Below the pieces are notes generated by a model. It was given only the letters and a program-made list of their open reading frames with translations, did not search any database and was not told the DNA's origin. A stretch of DNA of 64,000 nt from Phyllobacterium bourgognense (GTDB lineage Bacteria; Pseudomonadota; Alphaproteobacteria; Rhizobiales; Rhizobiaceae): NCBI RefSeq assembly GCF_003337575.1, contig NZ_QPJM01000009.1:146143-210142 (forward strand), written 5' to 3'. Position numbers and translations under genes: made by a program. The stretch's first letter is position 1; the number at the start of each line of letters is the position of its first letter. Shown here in pieces: positions 46,375 through 53,591 of the stretch.

Positions 46375-46531
46375 AGCCCCACTGATACGCGGTAAGGCCG
46401 ATTGGAGTTTTGCTGAACGATGGAATTGTGGGAACGGCATCAGGCCTGAGCGACTGGTAGCCGTCGATATAGCCTTCGTCGAAGGTTTTATGAGCGTTCC
46501 GAGGAATGTTCTTTGCGACTGACATGCGCAC
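46343..46531 (-). CDS. Small hypothetical protein
   Basis: A 62-residue protein with a natural composition: KTFDEGYIDGYQSLRPDAVP and YQWGFIIGEDDAR. The Asp-Glu-Gly-Tyr...Gly-Tyr-Gln-Ser pattern, with a closing Tyr-Gln-x-Gly-Phe block, is one I associate with short uncharacterised rhizobial proteins. It overlaps the 3' end of the opposite gene by 32 bp. Function unknown. Confidence 0.55.
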   Translation of the reverse strand: MRMSVAKNIPRNAHKTFDEGYIDGYQSLRPDAVPTIPSFSKTPIGLTAYQWGFIIGEDDARA

Positions 46532-46558
46532 CTTTGATCGCGGAAGGCCTAACTTTAT

Positions 46559-46882
46559 CTATTCTGTGCGACGCCACGCCCTTGCAGCCTTCTGCCAATT
46601 CGGCTTGCTTCTAACCGGTTCGTTCTCTGGCGGAGCAATGTAGATATGGGATTCCCGTGCGGCTTCTATGAATGAAACGCGCGCTATGGCCGGCGAACAT
46701 TGGCCCGATAGGCACTGAAGCAGGATAACCTTTGCGTTAGAGAGTTTGGAACCGCCTCTTTCTGGCGGCCACTCTTCAACGATGAACTTCGCTGCGTCGT
46801 AAGCCGTGCCTATGCCGCGCATCTGCCCTGGCTGGCTCGTGAGTACGGTGACGGGTGAGAATGCTTTGTAGTCTTCTGCCAT
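46559..46882 (-). CDS. DUF982 family protein
   Basis: A 107-residue protein with the DUF982 layout: an N-terminal FSPVTVLTSQPGQMRGIGTA, then AAKFIVEEWPPERGGSKL, a helix LSNAKVILLQCLSGQCSPAI and RVSFIEAARESHIYI. DUF982 genes are numerous in rhizobial accessory regions and have no known function. It stands alone on the minus strand with a clear upstream gap. Confidence 0.8.
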   Translation of the reverse strand: MAEDYKAFSPVTVLTSQPGQMRGIGTAYDAAKFIVEEWPPERGGSKLSNAKVILLQCLSGQCSPAIARVSFIEAARESHIYIAPPENEPVRSKPNWQKAARAWRRTE

Positions 46883-46968
46883 GGCGGTAGAAAAGCACAG
46901 CGGGTTTTAGGATTCCACCCCATCAAATTCTTTATGTAACCAAGTGGGCGCATTACGGAGGGGAAGAA

Positions 46969-47145
46969 ATGGAAAGGAACGAGCTACTTCTGAGGCTTAA
47001 GGTCAGACGGTCTGTCGCAATAACTGGGATGTTAAAGAGCGGCGAGAATGACAAGTCACTTCGCGTTCTTAGCGAAATACAGGGATCGATCTCGGCACTT
47101 GAGGCGCATCTAGCAGAGAATGAAGGGCCAACGACGTCACCGTAA
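46969..47145 (+). CDS. Small ORF (58 aa), charged helical protein
   Basis: A 58-codon frame, preceded by GGAGGGGAAGAA, an unusually strong ribosome site. The product begins MERNELLLRLKVRRSVAITG and continues VLSEIQGSISALEAHLAENE, which would form an amphipathic helix or short coiled coil. No family is recognised. The strong ribosome site is the main reason to call it. Confidence 0.55.
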   Translation: MERNELLLRLKVRRSVAITGMLKSGENDKSLRVLSEIQGSISALEAHLAENEGPTTSP

Positions 47146-47294
47146 CTTCACTCGTTAGCAGGGTGAGTTCTATTTGGCAGTCGGTGCGGATAGAAGCAGC
47201 TTGGGCTCAGCGAAACGCCTTACTAAAGGCGTTTTACCGAGCGGAACATTCCCTTGCGGTAAGCAGTTACAGCTCATCATGAGGAGACATTGAT

Positions 47295-47420
47295 ATGGGT
47301 GATCCAATACCTACCCCAGAGCCAGAACCGTACCCGCCTCTGCCGGACGATCCGCCTATCCCCGACCCTGATAAGCCAGGACCAGTACGGCCATTGACGG
47401 AGCCAACCCTCCTTAGATAG
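47295..47420 (+). CDS. Small proline-rich ORF (41 aa)
   Basis: A 41-codon frame after GAGGAG. The product is mostly Pro with acidic residues: MGDPIPTPEPEPYPPLP, then PPIPDPDKPGP. It cannot fold into a compact domain. Similar short Pro/Asp-rich peptides occur in rhizobia as unnamed proteins. Function unknown. Confidence 0.5.
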   Translation: MGDPIPTPEPEPYPPLPDDPPIPDPDKPGPVRPLTEPTLLR

Positions 47421-47583
47421 GCAATCGCACCTTTTTGCGAGACACAGTGCGATATTTGGTGTGATACATTTCCTGCGACAAGCTGCTAGAAACCCAGTAA
47501 TTGCGGAACTTTTTTAAAATCTTCGAGTCGCTCTATCCGCACCTGAAACCATGTCCAAAGCGCGCGGATAGTTTGCAGCCAAC

Positions 47584-48081
47584 CTATTGCGGCTTTTCCC
47601 ACCAAGCGGCATCGAGATTTCCGTCCATGCCCAACAGCGCATCCATGATATCGTCGGTTTCCGGTTCGTCGGCACCGGGTAACCTTGCTCGTGCGGCCGG
47701 CGATAAACCGAGTTCGCTGCCGCACCGGTGCATTTCGGTGTGCATGTCTTTCAGGATCGAAAGCAACGGATTGCGGACACGCCCTTGTGGCGTCGCGACG
47801 ATGAGACCCTCCAGTTTCAATGTTTTCTCGATCGCACGGCACCTTGCCCACGCCACCACCATCCGTTCCAGCACGGACACATCTGCGCCACTCAAGAGGG
47901 CAGGCGGCAGTGCGGCGACGATGCTGCGCCAAAGACCGAGTTCACCCCTGGTAAGATTGGACGGCGGCACCGGCAAGCCACGACCGCGCACATCCTCCTT
48001 GATCCGGCCGCGTCCCCTCTTTGCACGGTTTCCCTCTACAGCCTTGAGGATGCTCGATTTGGGCGGTCGTCCCATCGCCAT
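47584..48081 (-). CDS. Phage terminase small subunit (P27 family)
   Basis: A 165-residue P27-family small terminase. It starts MAMGRPPKSSILKAVEGN, as in that family, then PSNLTRGELGLWRSIVAALP and LERMVVAWARCRAIEKTLK. The start at 48081 overlaps the stop of the HTH gene by one base. No large terminase, portal or capsid gene is present in the window, so it is an orphan. Such orphans occur in decayed prophages and in satellite-type elements. Confidence 0.85.
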   Translation of the reverse strand: MAMGRPPKSSILKAVEGNRAKRGRGRIKEDVRGRGLPVPPSNLTRGELGLWRSIVAALPPALLSGADVSVLERMVVAWARCRAIEKTLKLEGLIVATPQGRVRNPLLSILKDMHTEMHRCGSELGLSPAARARLPGADEPETDDIMDALLGMDGNLDAAWWEKPQ

Positions 48082-48314
48082 CAGCGGAGTCCTCGCGTCT
48101 TCGTCACCATCTGGCTGTGCAGTTTCTCGATGCGGACAGCGATCCCATAGCCCGGACGTTTGGTCTTGCCTGACGCGATGCGCCATATCTGCTGCCTGCT
48201 ACAGCCAACCTTGACGGCAATTTTGGGGATGGACATGCCGCCTTCCGTTTCGAGACCCGCGATCATCGCTTCAAAACGCTCGTTCATTTTTCCATCGTGA
48301 ACCGGATATGACAT
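48081..48314 (-). CDS. Small HTH protein upstream of the terminase gene
   Basis: A 77-residue protein from ATG 48314 (another ATG at 48287). The helix-turn-helix is SIPKIAVKVGCSRQQIWRIA followed by SGKTKRPGYGIAVRIEKLH, an XRE-like arrangement. It is coupled to the terminase gene by TGATG and may regulate it or form a DNA-recognition partner. Confidence 0.7.
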   Translation of the reverse strand: MSYPVHDGKMNERFEAMIAGLETEGGMSIPKIAVKVGCSRQQIWRIASGKTKRPGYGIAVRIEKLHSQMVTKTRGLR

Positions 48315-48458
48315 AGCCCAAGTATATCCCAAGTCACCGCATTGTGGTATCCTGTTACCGCAAACATCGGCTGGCGCGCGTCGATCTCTGGTCCCTTTCC
48401 GGCCGGGCTTGGCGGTCAAACGAGGCGGCGCGCGCCTCACTTTGGAAAGGGTCACGAT

Positions 48459-48620
48459 ATGAGCATCCACCCACCACCGCCGCGGCAGCCGGACCTGCCA
48501 GCCTGGCTCATCATGGCGCAGAAGATCTATGTCATGTTCACCGTCGTTGAAGCGGCGATGCGTTCTGAGCGCAGGGAGCGTCAGCGGGAAATCGAGGCGA
48601 AGCCATTGGCGACGTGCTAG
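48459..48620 (+). CDS. Small hypothetical protein (53 aa)
   Basis: A 53-residue protein, MSIHPPPPRQPDLPAWLIMA then VMFTVVEAAMRSERRERQRE, from ATG 48459 behind GGAAAGGG. It may be a short membrane-associated or adaptor peptide. It overlaps the following ORF by seven bases, and three small frames in a row are linked by such overlaps. No family recognised. Confidence 0.5.
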   Translation: MSIHPPPPRQPDLPAWLIMAQKIYVMFTVVEAAMRSERRERQREIEAKPLATC

Positions 48621-48859
48621 GCGAGGCTTTGAAAGGCGTTGATCAGCGGATCGATGCCACCCAGAAGCTCAGGCTTTCCATCCGCGAATGGCAGCAGGAT
48701 CGCGAAGAGGAAATCCGCGACTTGCGCAGCGACATGGCCTCAATGAGAGCCGAACTTGCCGCCATGCGCAGCGAAAACGATGTCTTGCGGCGGTGCCTGT
48801 CACCGAAGGACAAGATCACCGCTGCCGATGCCGTCACCATGTTGAGGTCCGTGCGATGA
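48614..48859 (+). CDS. Coiled-coil protein (81 aa)
   Basis: An 81-residue protein read from GTG 48614. Residues 20-62 form a heptad-rich coiled coil: LSIREWQQDREEEIRDLRSD, MASMRAELAAMRSENDVLR. It overlaps the previous ORF and ends inside the next (ATGA). In phage-like regions such short coiled-coil proteins are common, but I cannot name a family. Confidence 0.55.
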   Translation: MLGEALKGVDQRIDATQKLRLSIREWQQDREEEIRDLRSDMASMRAELAAMRSENDVLRRCLSPKDKITAADAVTMLRSVR

Positions 48860-49023
48860 CCGACGCTGAACGCTTTGACGCTGCCATGGCGGGAACCGGA
48901 CGTGCTGCGCTTGTGGTCGAGGCCGATGCGCCATGTTTCATTTGGATAATTCCTTGTCAGCAAACCGAACAGCAGTGCCTGTCGCTGCGAGGATCACCAT
49001 GCCAGTTCCATTCGTGGTGTTGA
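48856..49023 (+). CDS. Small hypothetical ORF (55 aa), possibly truncated
   Basis: The ATG overlaps the previous stop (ATGA). The first 27 residues, MTDAERFDAAMAGTGRAALV then EADAPCFIW, look natural. The rest overlaps the 3' end of the opposite-strand UPF0145 gene and looks random. It may be a gene cut by an old deletion or insertion. Confidence 0.4.
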   Translation: MTDAERFDAAMAGTGRAALVVEADAPCFIWIIPCQQTEQQCLSLRGSPCQFHSWC

Positions 49024-49549
49024 TCTGGGTGATCTGAAATGACAGTCCAACAATCGCATCGGCATCCATGGCGCGCGCCTGTTCTTCCATTTCGGCCACA
49101 GCGGTCTTGCGGCTGTCGGACATGACACCCTGCAGACTTTGCGCTCTTCCGCCAAAAGTGTCTCGCCAAGCGGTGGCGACATCTTTCAGCAAATTCATGC
49201 CGTAAGCGACCTCTGAATGGACCAGTCCGCAAACGTCGCCGATTTCCTTTGCAGGAACAGTTGGCGTCGTCGTCATGACAATCTTGCGCCCTTTGCGCTC
49301 ATGCTGGCGCTTCTGTTCGGCGAGATTTTCGGCGCGTTGCGTTTGTGACTTGTCCTTGCAAGCAGCGCACATGCGTGCCGTTAAATCCCATGTGCCGATA
49401 TCGACATCGCAGCGGCAACCGATGCAGTAGCGTTTGGACTTGGACGGTTCAAATGGAACGGTGTCTTCGACCGCCTGCGCGGGTTGGATAGTAGTCGGCA
49501 TCGTCTTCCATTCGAGGTTCGGCTTATTCTTGCCAGTTAGAAAGTTCAC
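48938..49549 (-). CDS. UPF0145 (YbjQ-like) protein with N-terminal zinc ribbon
   Basis: A 203-residue protein from a GTG at 49549 behind AAGGA. The N-terminal half has four Cys in KRYCIGCRCDVDIGTWD and RMCAACKDK, a zinc-ribbon-like motif. Residues about 90-200 match UPF0145: VCGLVHSEVAYGMNLLKDV, SDSRKTAVAEMEEQARAMDA and DAIVGLSFQI. UPF0145 proteins form pentamers of unknown function, often linked to metal or stress. Its neighbours are small exported proteins. Confidence 0.75.
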   Translation of the reverse strand: MNFLTGKNKPNLEWKTMPTTIQPAQAVEDTVPFEPSKSKRYCIGCRCDVDIGTWDLTARMCAACKDKSQTQRAENLAEQKRQHERKGRKIVMTTTPTVPAKEIGDVCGLVHSEVAYGMNLLKDVATAWRDTFGGRAQSLQGVMSDSRKTAVAEMEEQARAMDADAIVGLSFQITQINTTNGTGMVILAATGTAVRFADKELSK

Positions 49550-49600
49550 TGCGTTGGTTCCTTGATTATTAGTCGGTTGGGTGGAGGCCGGAGCCCTTTT

Positions 49601-49864
49601 TTATTCGCACCAGACGCGGCAAGTGTCATTGCGGGTGATATTGAAGAGTTCGGCAGAAACACAGATGCCAAGGGGACTGCCGCTGAGAAAGATCACCTGA
49701 TCACCCCTGTCCCATCCCAAGCAGTACAACTTAGCCTCGAAGACCTCACCATTGATGACGAAGGTTTCGTCGTTCGCGGCAGCTTCAATTGCATAGGTCG
49801 TGGCAGCAAATGTGGGGCTGGCGAATGTGCCGGCGATCATTGCAGCCAATAATTGTTTCTTCAT
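49601..49864 (-). CDS. Small exported protein (87 aa)
   Basis: An 87-residue protein. A signal peptide, MKKQLLAAMIAGTFASPTFA (residues 1-20), is followed by a mature part of about 67 residues with four Cys, ending FNITRNDTCRVWCE. The Cys pairs suggest periplasmic disulphides. The next gene upstream also starts MKKQL, and the two probably share a recent signal sequence. Family not recognised. Confidence 0.7.
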   Translation of the reverse strand: MKKQLLAAMIAGTFASPTFAATTYAIEAAANDETFVINGEVFEAKLYCLGWDRGDQVIFLSGSPLGICVSAELFNITRNDTCRVWCE

Positions 49865-49898
49865 ACCCTGATTCCCCTTGCTGCTCGTTGTGCTCTAG

Positions 49899-50306
49899 TC
49901 ATTCACAGGCGATGCCGTCCCCGTCCCTGTCCAGCTTTCTGGCATATCCCGCTTGGCCGACACGGATCGGCGCAGCACCGGCAGCACGCGCTGCGGTACA
50001 GTTCGGGAAATAGACGCCTGATGCTGCCGCTGGTGCTCTGTACACGGGCGCTATTGGTTGGACGCTAGAGGCTTGCGCCTGTCGCTTCGTTCCGCCAGAG
50101 GTGCCGCCAAGTTGCAGCAGTTCCAAATAGCCATTCGAGTCCGTGCGGATGCAGTAGGCGCGCATCGAATAATCCTGTTGCCATTGATTGGCGCACTTCT
50201 GATTAATCTGGTTGCGGACGCTTTCGGGAATGGCGCTGTAGTCCTGCGCCATAGCCGAACCGGCCAACATAACTGCGCCCAGTGCCGCAAAAAGTTGTTT
50301 CTTCAT
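49899..50306 (-). CDS. Exported Excalibur-domain protein
   Basis: A 135-residue protein from ATG 50306. The signal peptide is MKKQLFAALGAVMLAGSAMA, cleaved before QDYSAIP. The C-terminal Excalibur calcium-binding motif is complete: YFPNCTAARAAGAAPIRVG, then YARKLDRDGDGIACE. The middle has QINQKCANQWQQDYSMRAYC. It is probably periplasmic or surface bound. It lies between two other exported small proteins on the same strand. Confidence 0.85.
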   Translation of the reverse strand: MKKQLFAALGAVMLAGSAMAQDYSAIPESVRNQINQKCANQWQQDYSMRAYCIRTDSNGYLELLQLGGTSGGTKRQAQASSVQPIAPVYRAPAAASGVYFPNCTAARAAGAAPIRVGQAGYARKLDRDGDGIACE

Positions 50307-50325
50307 ACCCCTGTTCCCCCTTTTA

Positions 50326-50724
50326 TTACTGGCAGGATGCCGGATTGCGCACGCAAATCTCAGCCGTCTTCTTGCCATTTGGATTACGGACAGCGACTTT
50401 CTTGCCGTTGACGACCGCGACTTTGGTCGCCTCGACCGGCATCCACTTCCAGCCCTGCATCGTCATGCATTGCTTCTTGACGTAGGCCACGCGGATCGCG
50501 TTGCCGATGGCATTGCCAATGGCAGCACCGGCCACGAAGGATGCCGATCCCATGGCGAACTGCCCCTGCTGCGCGCCCATGGCCATCAGATTGCACTGCG
50601 CGTCGGCCATTTCGTAGGTTGGACCGTTGCCGATTTTCGTCCACTGGTTTTGCGCCATGGATGCAGTCGTGCCCATGGCGAGAATAACTGCTGCTACCCC
50701 AATTTTTGCGATGTAGTTGTTCAT
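50326..50724 (-). CDS. Exported hypothetical protein with glycine-zipper-like segment
   Basis: A 132-residue protein from ATG 50724. The signal peptide is MNNYIAKIGVAAVILAMGTT with cleavage near SMAQ. The mature part has AFAMG and FVAGAAIGNAIGNAIRVAY, a Gly/Ala-rich helical stretch like a glycine zipper, then KKQCMTMQGWKWMPVEATK. It ends VRNPASCQ. Family not recognised. It is the first of three exported genes read in the same direction. Confidence 0.7.
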   Translation of the reverse strand: MNNYIAKIGVAAVILAMGTTASMAQNQWTKIGNGPTYEMADAQCNLMAMGAQQGQFAMGSASFVAGAAIGNAIGNAIRVAYVKKQCMTMQGWKWMPVEATKVAVVNGKKVAVRNPNGKKTAEICVRNPASCQ

Positions 50725-51047
50725 TTTAGATTTCTTTTCTTTGAGCGTCTCATCAGGCTGGCTCTGCTCACCCCCACCAGCGACGGGTCTTTTCGCCCGT
50801 TTCGACAAATCAATTCGCACCAGACGCCACAGGTCGGCGTGCCAGACGCAGCCGAGCGAAATCGTCTATCTAAAGAAATGCGAACTTCGTTTTTTGACGC
50901 TTCTGCTCGTGCGCAGCGCTTGACAATATCGACGCGGCTTCTGCCGTCTGAATTTTCGATTGTCGCAATAAGATGCGTCTTTTCCCGCCTTCGCCCCATG
51001 TGCCGTTCAGCGACACCATTCGCGCCTTCTAAAGGGGCGCTCTTCAC

Positions 51048-51350
51048 AATTTGTTACGTAATATTAAAATTTCGAGCCATATGTCAAAATGTCGCACCGC
51101 TTGTTGGCATGGGCACTGGGTCAGGGTCGCGGTGAAAAAGGTGTAAACCGGCTTTACATCTTTTCCAAAGCCGCTCGAAAACCCGTACACCGGCTGTACC
51201 GGTTTTTCTCAACTTCGACAGACTCCGACCAGCGCCATACGAGCTACTCATCGGGATGAGAACAAAACAAGTCGGCCAGCGGAAGGGTTACGCCTTTTGG
51301 GGGATGGTCCAAAAACGAAGCGAGAACACCAAGCTGGTTGGTTGAGGTCG
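51048..51350. other. Noncoding island stretch with paired CCGGC-core palindromes
   Basis: No gene is supported in 303 bp. It carries TGTAAA-CCGGC-TTTACA at 51142-51158 and GTACA-CCGGC-TGTAC at 51185-51199. Both have the same 5-base core within different inverted arms, and their centres are 42 bp apart. This could be an operator pair, an origin-like site or a recombination site. Confidence 0.6.
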
Positions 51351-51614
51351 TTATCTCAGTTTCGGATCGTGACCGTAATCGAATTGCTTTGCTGCAGGTG
51401 GAGTAACAGGGGCATTCGCCGGAGCGATCCGGATGCCGTCTGCCTCGGTTCGCCGATCCAAACGACCAAGCACCGCACCGAAACCTAGTGCCAGCACTCC
51501 GAAACCAAACGCTGTGGTTGCCAATATTTCATGGATCGCCGAATTCGGTCCGAACATCACGGCTATGCCAGACAATATCTGCAAAATGCCCAATATGTAG
51601 ATTAGTATTTTCAT
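51351..51614 (-). CDS. Small membrane protein (87 aa)
   Basis: An 87-residue protein with two hydrophobic spans: ILIYILGILQILSGIAVMFG (residues 3-22) and ATTAFGFGVLALGFGAVLG (residues 32-50). A polar Pro/Ala-rich tail follows. GGGGGGAAA precedes the ATG. Family not recognised. Confidence 0.65.
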   Translation of the reverse strand: MKILIYILGILQILSGIAVMFGPNSAIHEILATTAFGFGVLALGFGAVLGRLDRRTEADGIRIAPANAPVTPPAAKQFDYGHDPKLR

Positions 51615-51715
51615 GATTTCCCCCCGTCTGACGGATCATTCGCAGACGTTTGGGAGCACGTCAATGTCAGCCGTACTGAACATCTTTCCCGATGTTAAGT
51701 GGCTCAACTTCGGGA

Positions 51716-51754
51716 GGACAGCGTCGGAAGTCCCGCCAATCTAATCCTCGTCCA
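51716..51754. repeat. 39-bp direct repeat, copy 1
   Basis: This sequence recurs at 53300-53338 with three substitutions, in the same orientation. It begins GGACAGCG and ends AATCCTCGTCCA. On the minus strand both copies overlap a frame ending Leu-Asp-Glu-Asp-stop. Confidence 0.75.
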
Positions 51755-51866
51755 AGGCCGTTGCCACTCGCATTGATAGCCTCGCATACTCTTGGCAAAT
51801 GGCCTTCGTCAAATTTCCTGATGTCAGAAGCGCTACAGCAAGAACGGCGAACCAGGTAAGCCCGCT

Positions 51867-52088
51867 TTAGCCCCGACCGACGCCCGGCCTGGGCCCGATC
51901 TCGATCTTGACCTCACCTTTGCGTGTGCAAGCGGTGCAACGGAGCTTGGCCTCGATGTCCTTTAAGCTCATGGATGCCGGACTATTCGCGGCGCGGTAGA
52001 GGGTCTTTGGGTCGAGGAGAACGGCGTGCTTGCAGCGGGTGCAGGTGACACGGAGGACTTGCCAAGATGAGAAGTCAGATAGACGCAT
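51867..52088 (-). CDS. Small zinc-ribbon protein
   Basis: A 73-residue protein from ATG 52088. It has two CxxC pairs, VTCTRCKHAVLLDPKTLYRA and LRCTACTRKGEVKIEIG, with a helical middle (SLKDIEAKLR). The layout is the same as in the larger protein at 46024. Such proteins are common uncharacterised members of rhizobial genomes. DNA or RNA binding is possible but unproved. Confidence 0.7.
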   Translation of the reverse strand: MRLSDFSSWQVLRVTCTRCKHAVLLDPKTLYRAANSPASMSLKDIEAKLRCTACTRKGEVKIEIGPRPGVGRG

Positions 52089-52452
52089 TGCGAACGTAGT
52101 CTCCAGAAAAAATGTGGTTCGCAACACGAGGGGAAAATTACCGCTGTTCGCGGATCGGGGCAATCGCTGGAAAAAAGTTATTTCCGACAAAGAAAGCCGC
52201 AAGACGAAGCACTCACGGTTCAGGGGGGACTGAGGATGTGAGTGCAGTTTCGGGCGCTTCCGGCTAGTTCCTGAACCAGCAATTTGATTGAGGGCGAAAC
52301 TGCCGGTCAGCTGATGGAGATTATACACCTGTTTTGGGCGCCGAGGTTCCAATCACACTTATTTGTAACCTGGAAGGAAGAGCCGGTGGATTGCTGCTTG
52401 GCAAAGGACCAGGTGCGCGGTGGAACTCATTCGCCGCGTCGGGGCCAATTTG
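52089..52452. other. Noncoding stretch, 364 bp
   Basis: No convincing gene on either strand, and no repeats or terminators that I can see. It contains the promoters of the flanking minus-strand gene, if any. Confidence 0.4.
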
Positions 52453-52704
52453 TCACCTCCTGGCGAGGTAATCTCCAAGGAACGCCGACAGGTCCAGTTT
52501 CAGCACCCCGCAAAACTGTATCAATGTCGAGACGGCCAGGCGATTTTTGCCAAGCTCGTACTTCATCACTTGCGTGTGGCTAATATCCAAAAGTTCGCCA
52601 AGCTCTGATTGAGTGAGGCCAGCGGCCAAGCGAAAGGCCTTCAGCTTTGCGCCAAGGTCTTTATCAATGCTGGCTGCTGCCGATTTACGAGTTAACGTTA
52701 CCAT
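52453..52704 (-). CDS. XRE-family transcriptional regulator
   Basis: An 83-residue HTH_3 protein from ATG 52704. The DNA-binding domain is LGAKLKAFRLAAGLTQSELG, then ELLDISHTQVMKYELGKNRL and VSTLIQFCGVLKLD. This is a typical phage- or island-type repressor. Its own upstream region contains a minus-strand terminator, so its promoter must lie within about 40 bp of the start. Confidence 0.88.
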   Translation of the reverse strand: MVTLTRKSAAASIDKDLGAKLKAFRLAAGLTQSELGELLDISHTQVMKYELGKNRLAVSTLIQFCGVLKLDLSAFLGDYLARR

Positions 52705-53078
52705 CGCGCCGATTGAACCATGCGCCAATTAAATGATTGCTAAAGTAAAAAAACCGCCGCCGGGCTTTGGCCGCAGCGGCGGGGGCGCGGGACGGGGTGG
52801 CCTTTGCCTACCCGATAATTTACGCTGCGACCGAAGAAGCGACAATCAGGGGTTTCCCTAAGCAAAGCCGGACTAGTCCCCTTTCGAAGGGAAAATGAAA
52901 AGACCCAGCCCGCATGGCTTGTGGACTCTGCGGGGCTGGGTCGGGACGTTCGTTTGGAAAACTACGTCAAATGGACATTAGACTCGTGGTGCCACCTGTC
53001 GTTAACGACAGTGTCTATCGTCGTTGGCTCGCCGGTAACGCTTCTGATAATCTCCCGCGAACGGGGGACTAAAACTAG
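52705..53078. other. Intergenic stretch with two strong hairpins
   Basis: No gene in 374 bp. Besides the terminator at 52744-52782 there is a 13-14 bp stem, GACCCAGCCCGCA with its complement, at 52902-52942 with one bulged G and a 14-base loop. The second has no T run. Confidence 0.5.
52744..52782 (-). terminator. Minus-strand rho-independent terminator
   Basis: CCGCCGC (52754-52760) pairs with GCGGCGG (52776-52782). On the minus strand the stem is followed by a run of seven T. It would stop transcription from the minus-strand genes on the right (53325-54027) before the XRE gene. Confidence 0.75.
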
Positions 53079-53420
53079 ATGACTGACGATGAGAAACTCA
53101 TAGACGAGATCAATAAGCATGTGCAGATGGCCGAGGCGATAAGGCCCAGCACTATGGATCGCGCTGCTCTCACAGATTTGCTGCGGTACCGCTTTCCGCA
53201 CCGCGACCCTGACGATATTGAGGATCAGCTTATCGTCGCTTGGCAGAAGCACAGTCTCTTTTGGACCTCTGGCAGTGGAAGGCTCCGCTCGCAGCGCGCG
53301 GACAGCGCCGGAAGTCCCGCCAATTTAATCCTCATCCAGCCTGCGCAGATGCCGGTAACCGATCTGATGCAGAACAATGCTGACGAGCAGGACGGATGCA
53401 AAGACCACGAGGCCCCATAA
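53079..53420 (+). CDS. Hypothetical protein, C-terminus doubtful
   Basis: The first 60 residues look natural: MTDDEKLIDEINKHVQMAEA, then MDRAALTDLLRYRFPHRDPD and DIEDQLIVAWQKH. After about residue 65 the frame enters the 39-bp repeat and then runs antisense to the small membrane-protein gene, so the last 45 residues are probably not original. Function unknown. Confidence 0.45.
   Translation: MTDDEKLIDEINKHVQMAEAIRPSTMDRAALTDLLRYRFPHRDPDDIEDQLIVAWQKHSLFWTSGSGRLRSQRADSAGSPANLILIQPAQMPVTDLMQNNADEQDGCKDHEAP
53300..53338. repeat. 39-bp direct repeat, copy 2
   Basis: Same unit as at 51716-51754, with three substitutions. On the minus strand this copy spans the end of the small membrane-protein gene (stop at 53325). 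Confidence 0.75.
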
Positions 53421-53591
53421 CCGGTCGTGACTGAACGTGGCAAAAAAGAAATAAGAGCCGAGGCCGCCGACAGCGAACAGAGTTAATGGCCAAGCCGTTG
53501 TAGAACGTCGCTCGAAGTAAAATCTGGGCCTTGCGATTCTCTCATGGTCAAGCTCTGCTCCGAAAGCCGGACAGAACCCAACCCAAACCAA
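53325..53591 (-). CDS. Small membrane protein (88 aa)
   Basis: An 88-residue protein with two hydrophobic spans, TAWPLTLFAVGGLGSYFFFA and LWGLVVFASVLLVSIVLHQI. The tail is HLRRLDED. It overlaps the upstream gene by 44 bp in another frame; the true start may be later. It is probably co-transcribed with that gene. Family not recognised. Confidence 0.6.
   Translation of the reverse strand: MVWVGFCPAFGAELDHERIARPRFYFERRSTTAWPLTLFAVGGLGSYFFFATFSHDRLWGLVVFASVLLVSIVLHQIGYRHLRRLDED

Noticed and set aside
50721..51047. Minus-strand ORF of 108 codons before the exported gene set
   Set aside because: Composition is Arg/Ser-rich and unlike a folded protein. It shares 15 bases (50813-50827) with the end of the gene at 49601, so it may hold a decayed copy, but no intact gene is supported.
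51725..51850. Minus-strand frame of about 42 codons with a hydrophobic stretch
   Set aside because: It has no ATG, GTG or TTG at a useful place and is bounded by a stop, so it is treated as a remnant connected to the 39-bp repeat.
52962..53252. Minus-strand ORF of 96 codons opposite the 53079 gene
   Set aside because: No family features. The plus-strand frame has a more natural N-terminus.
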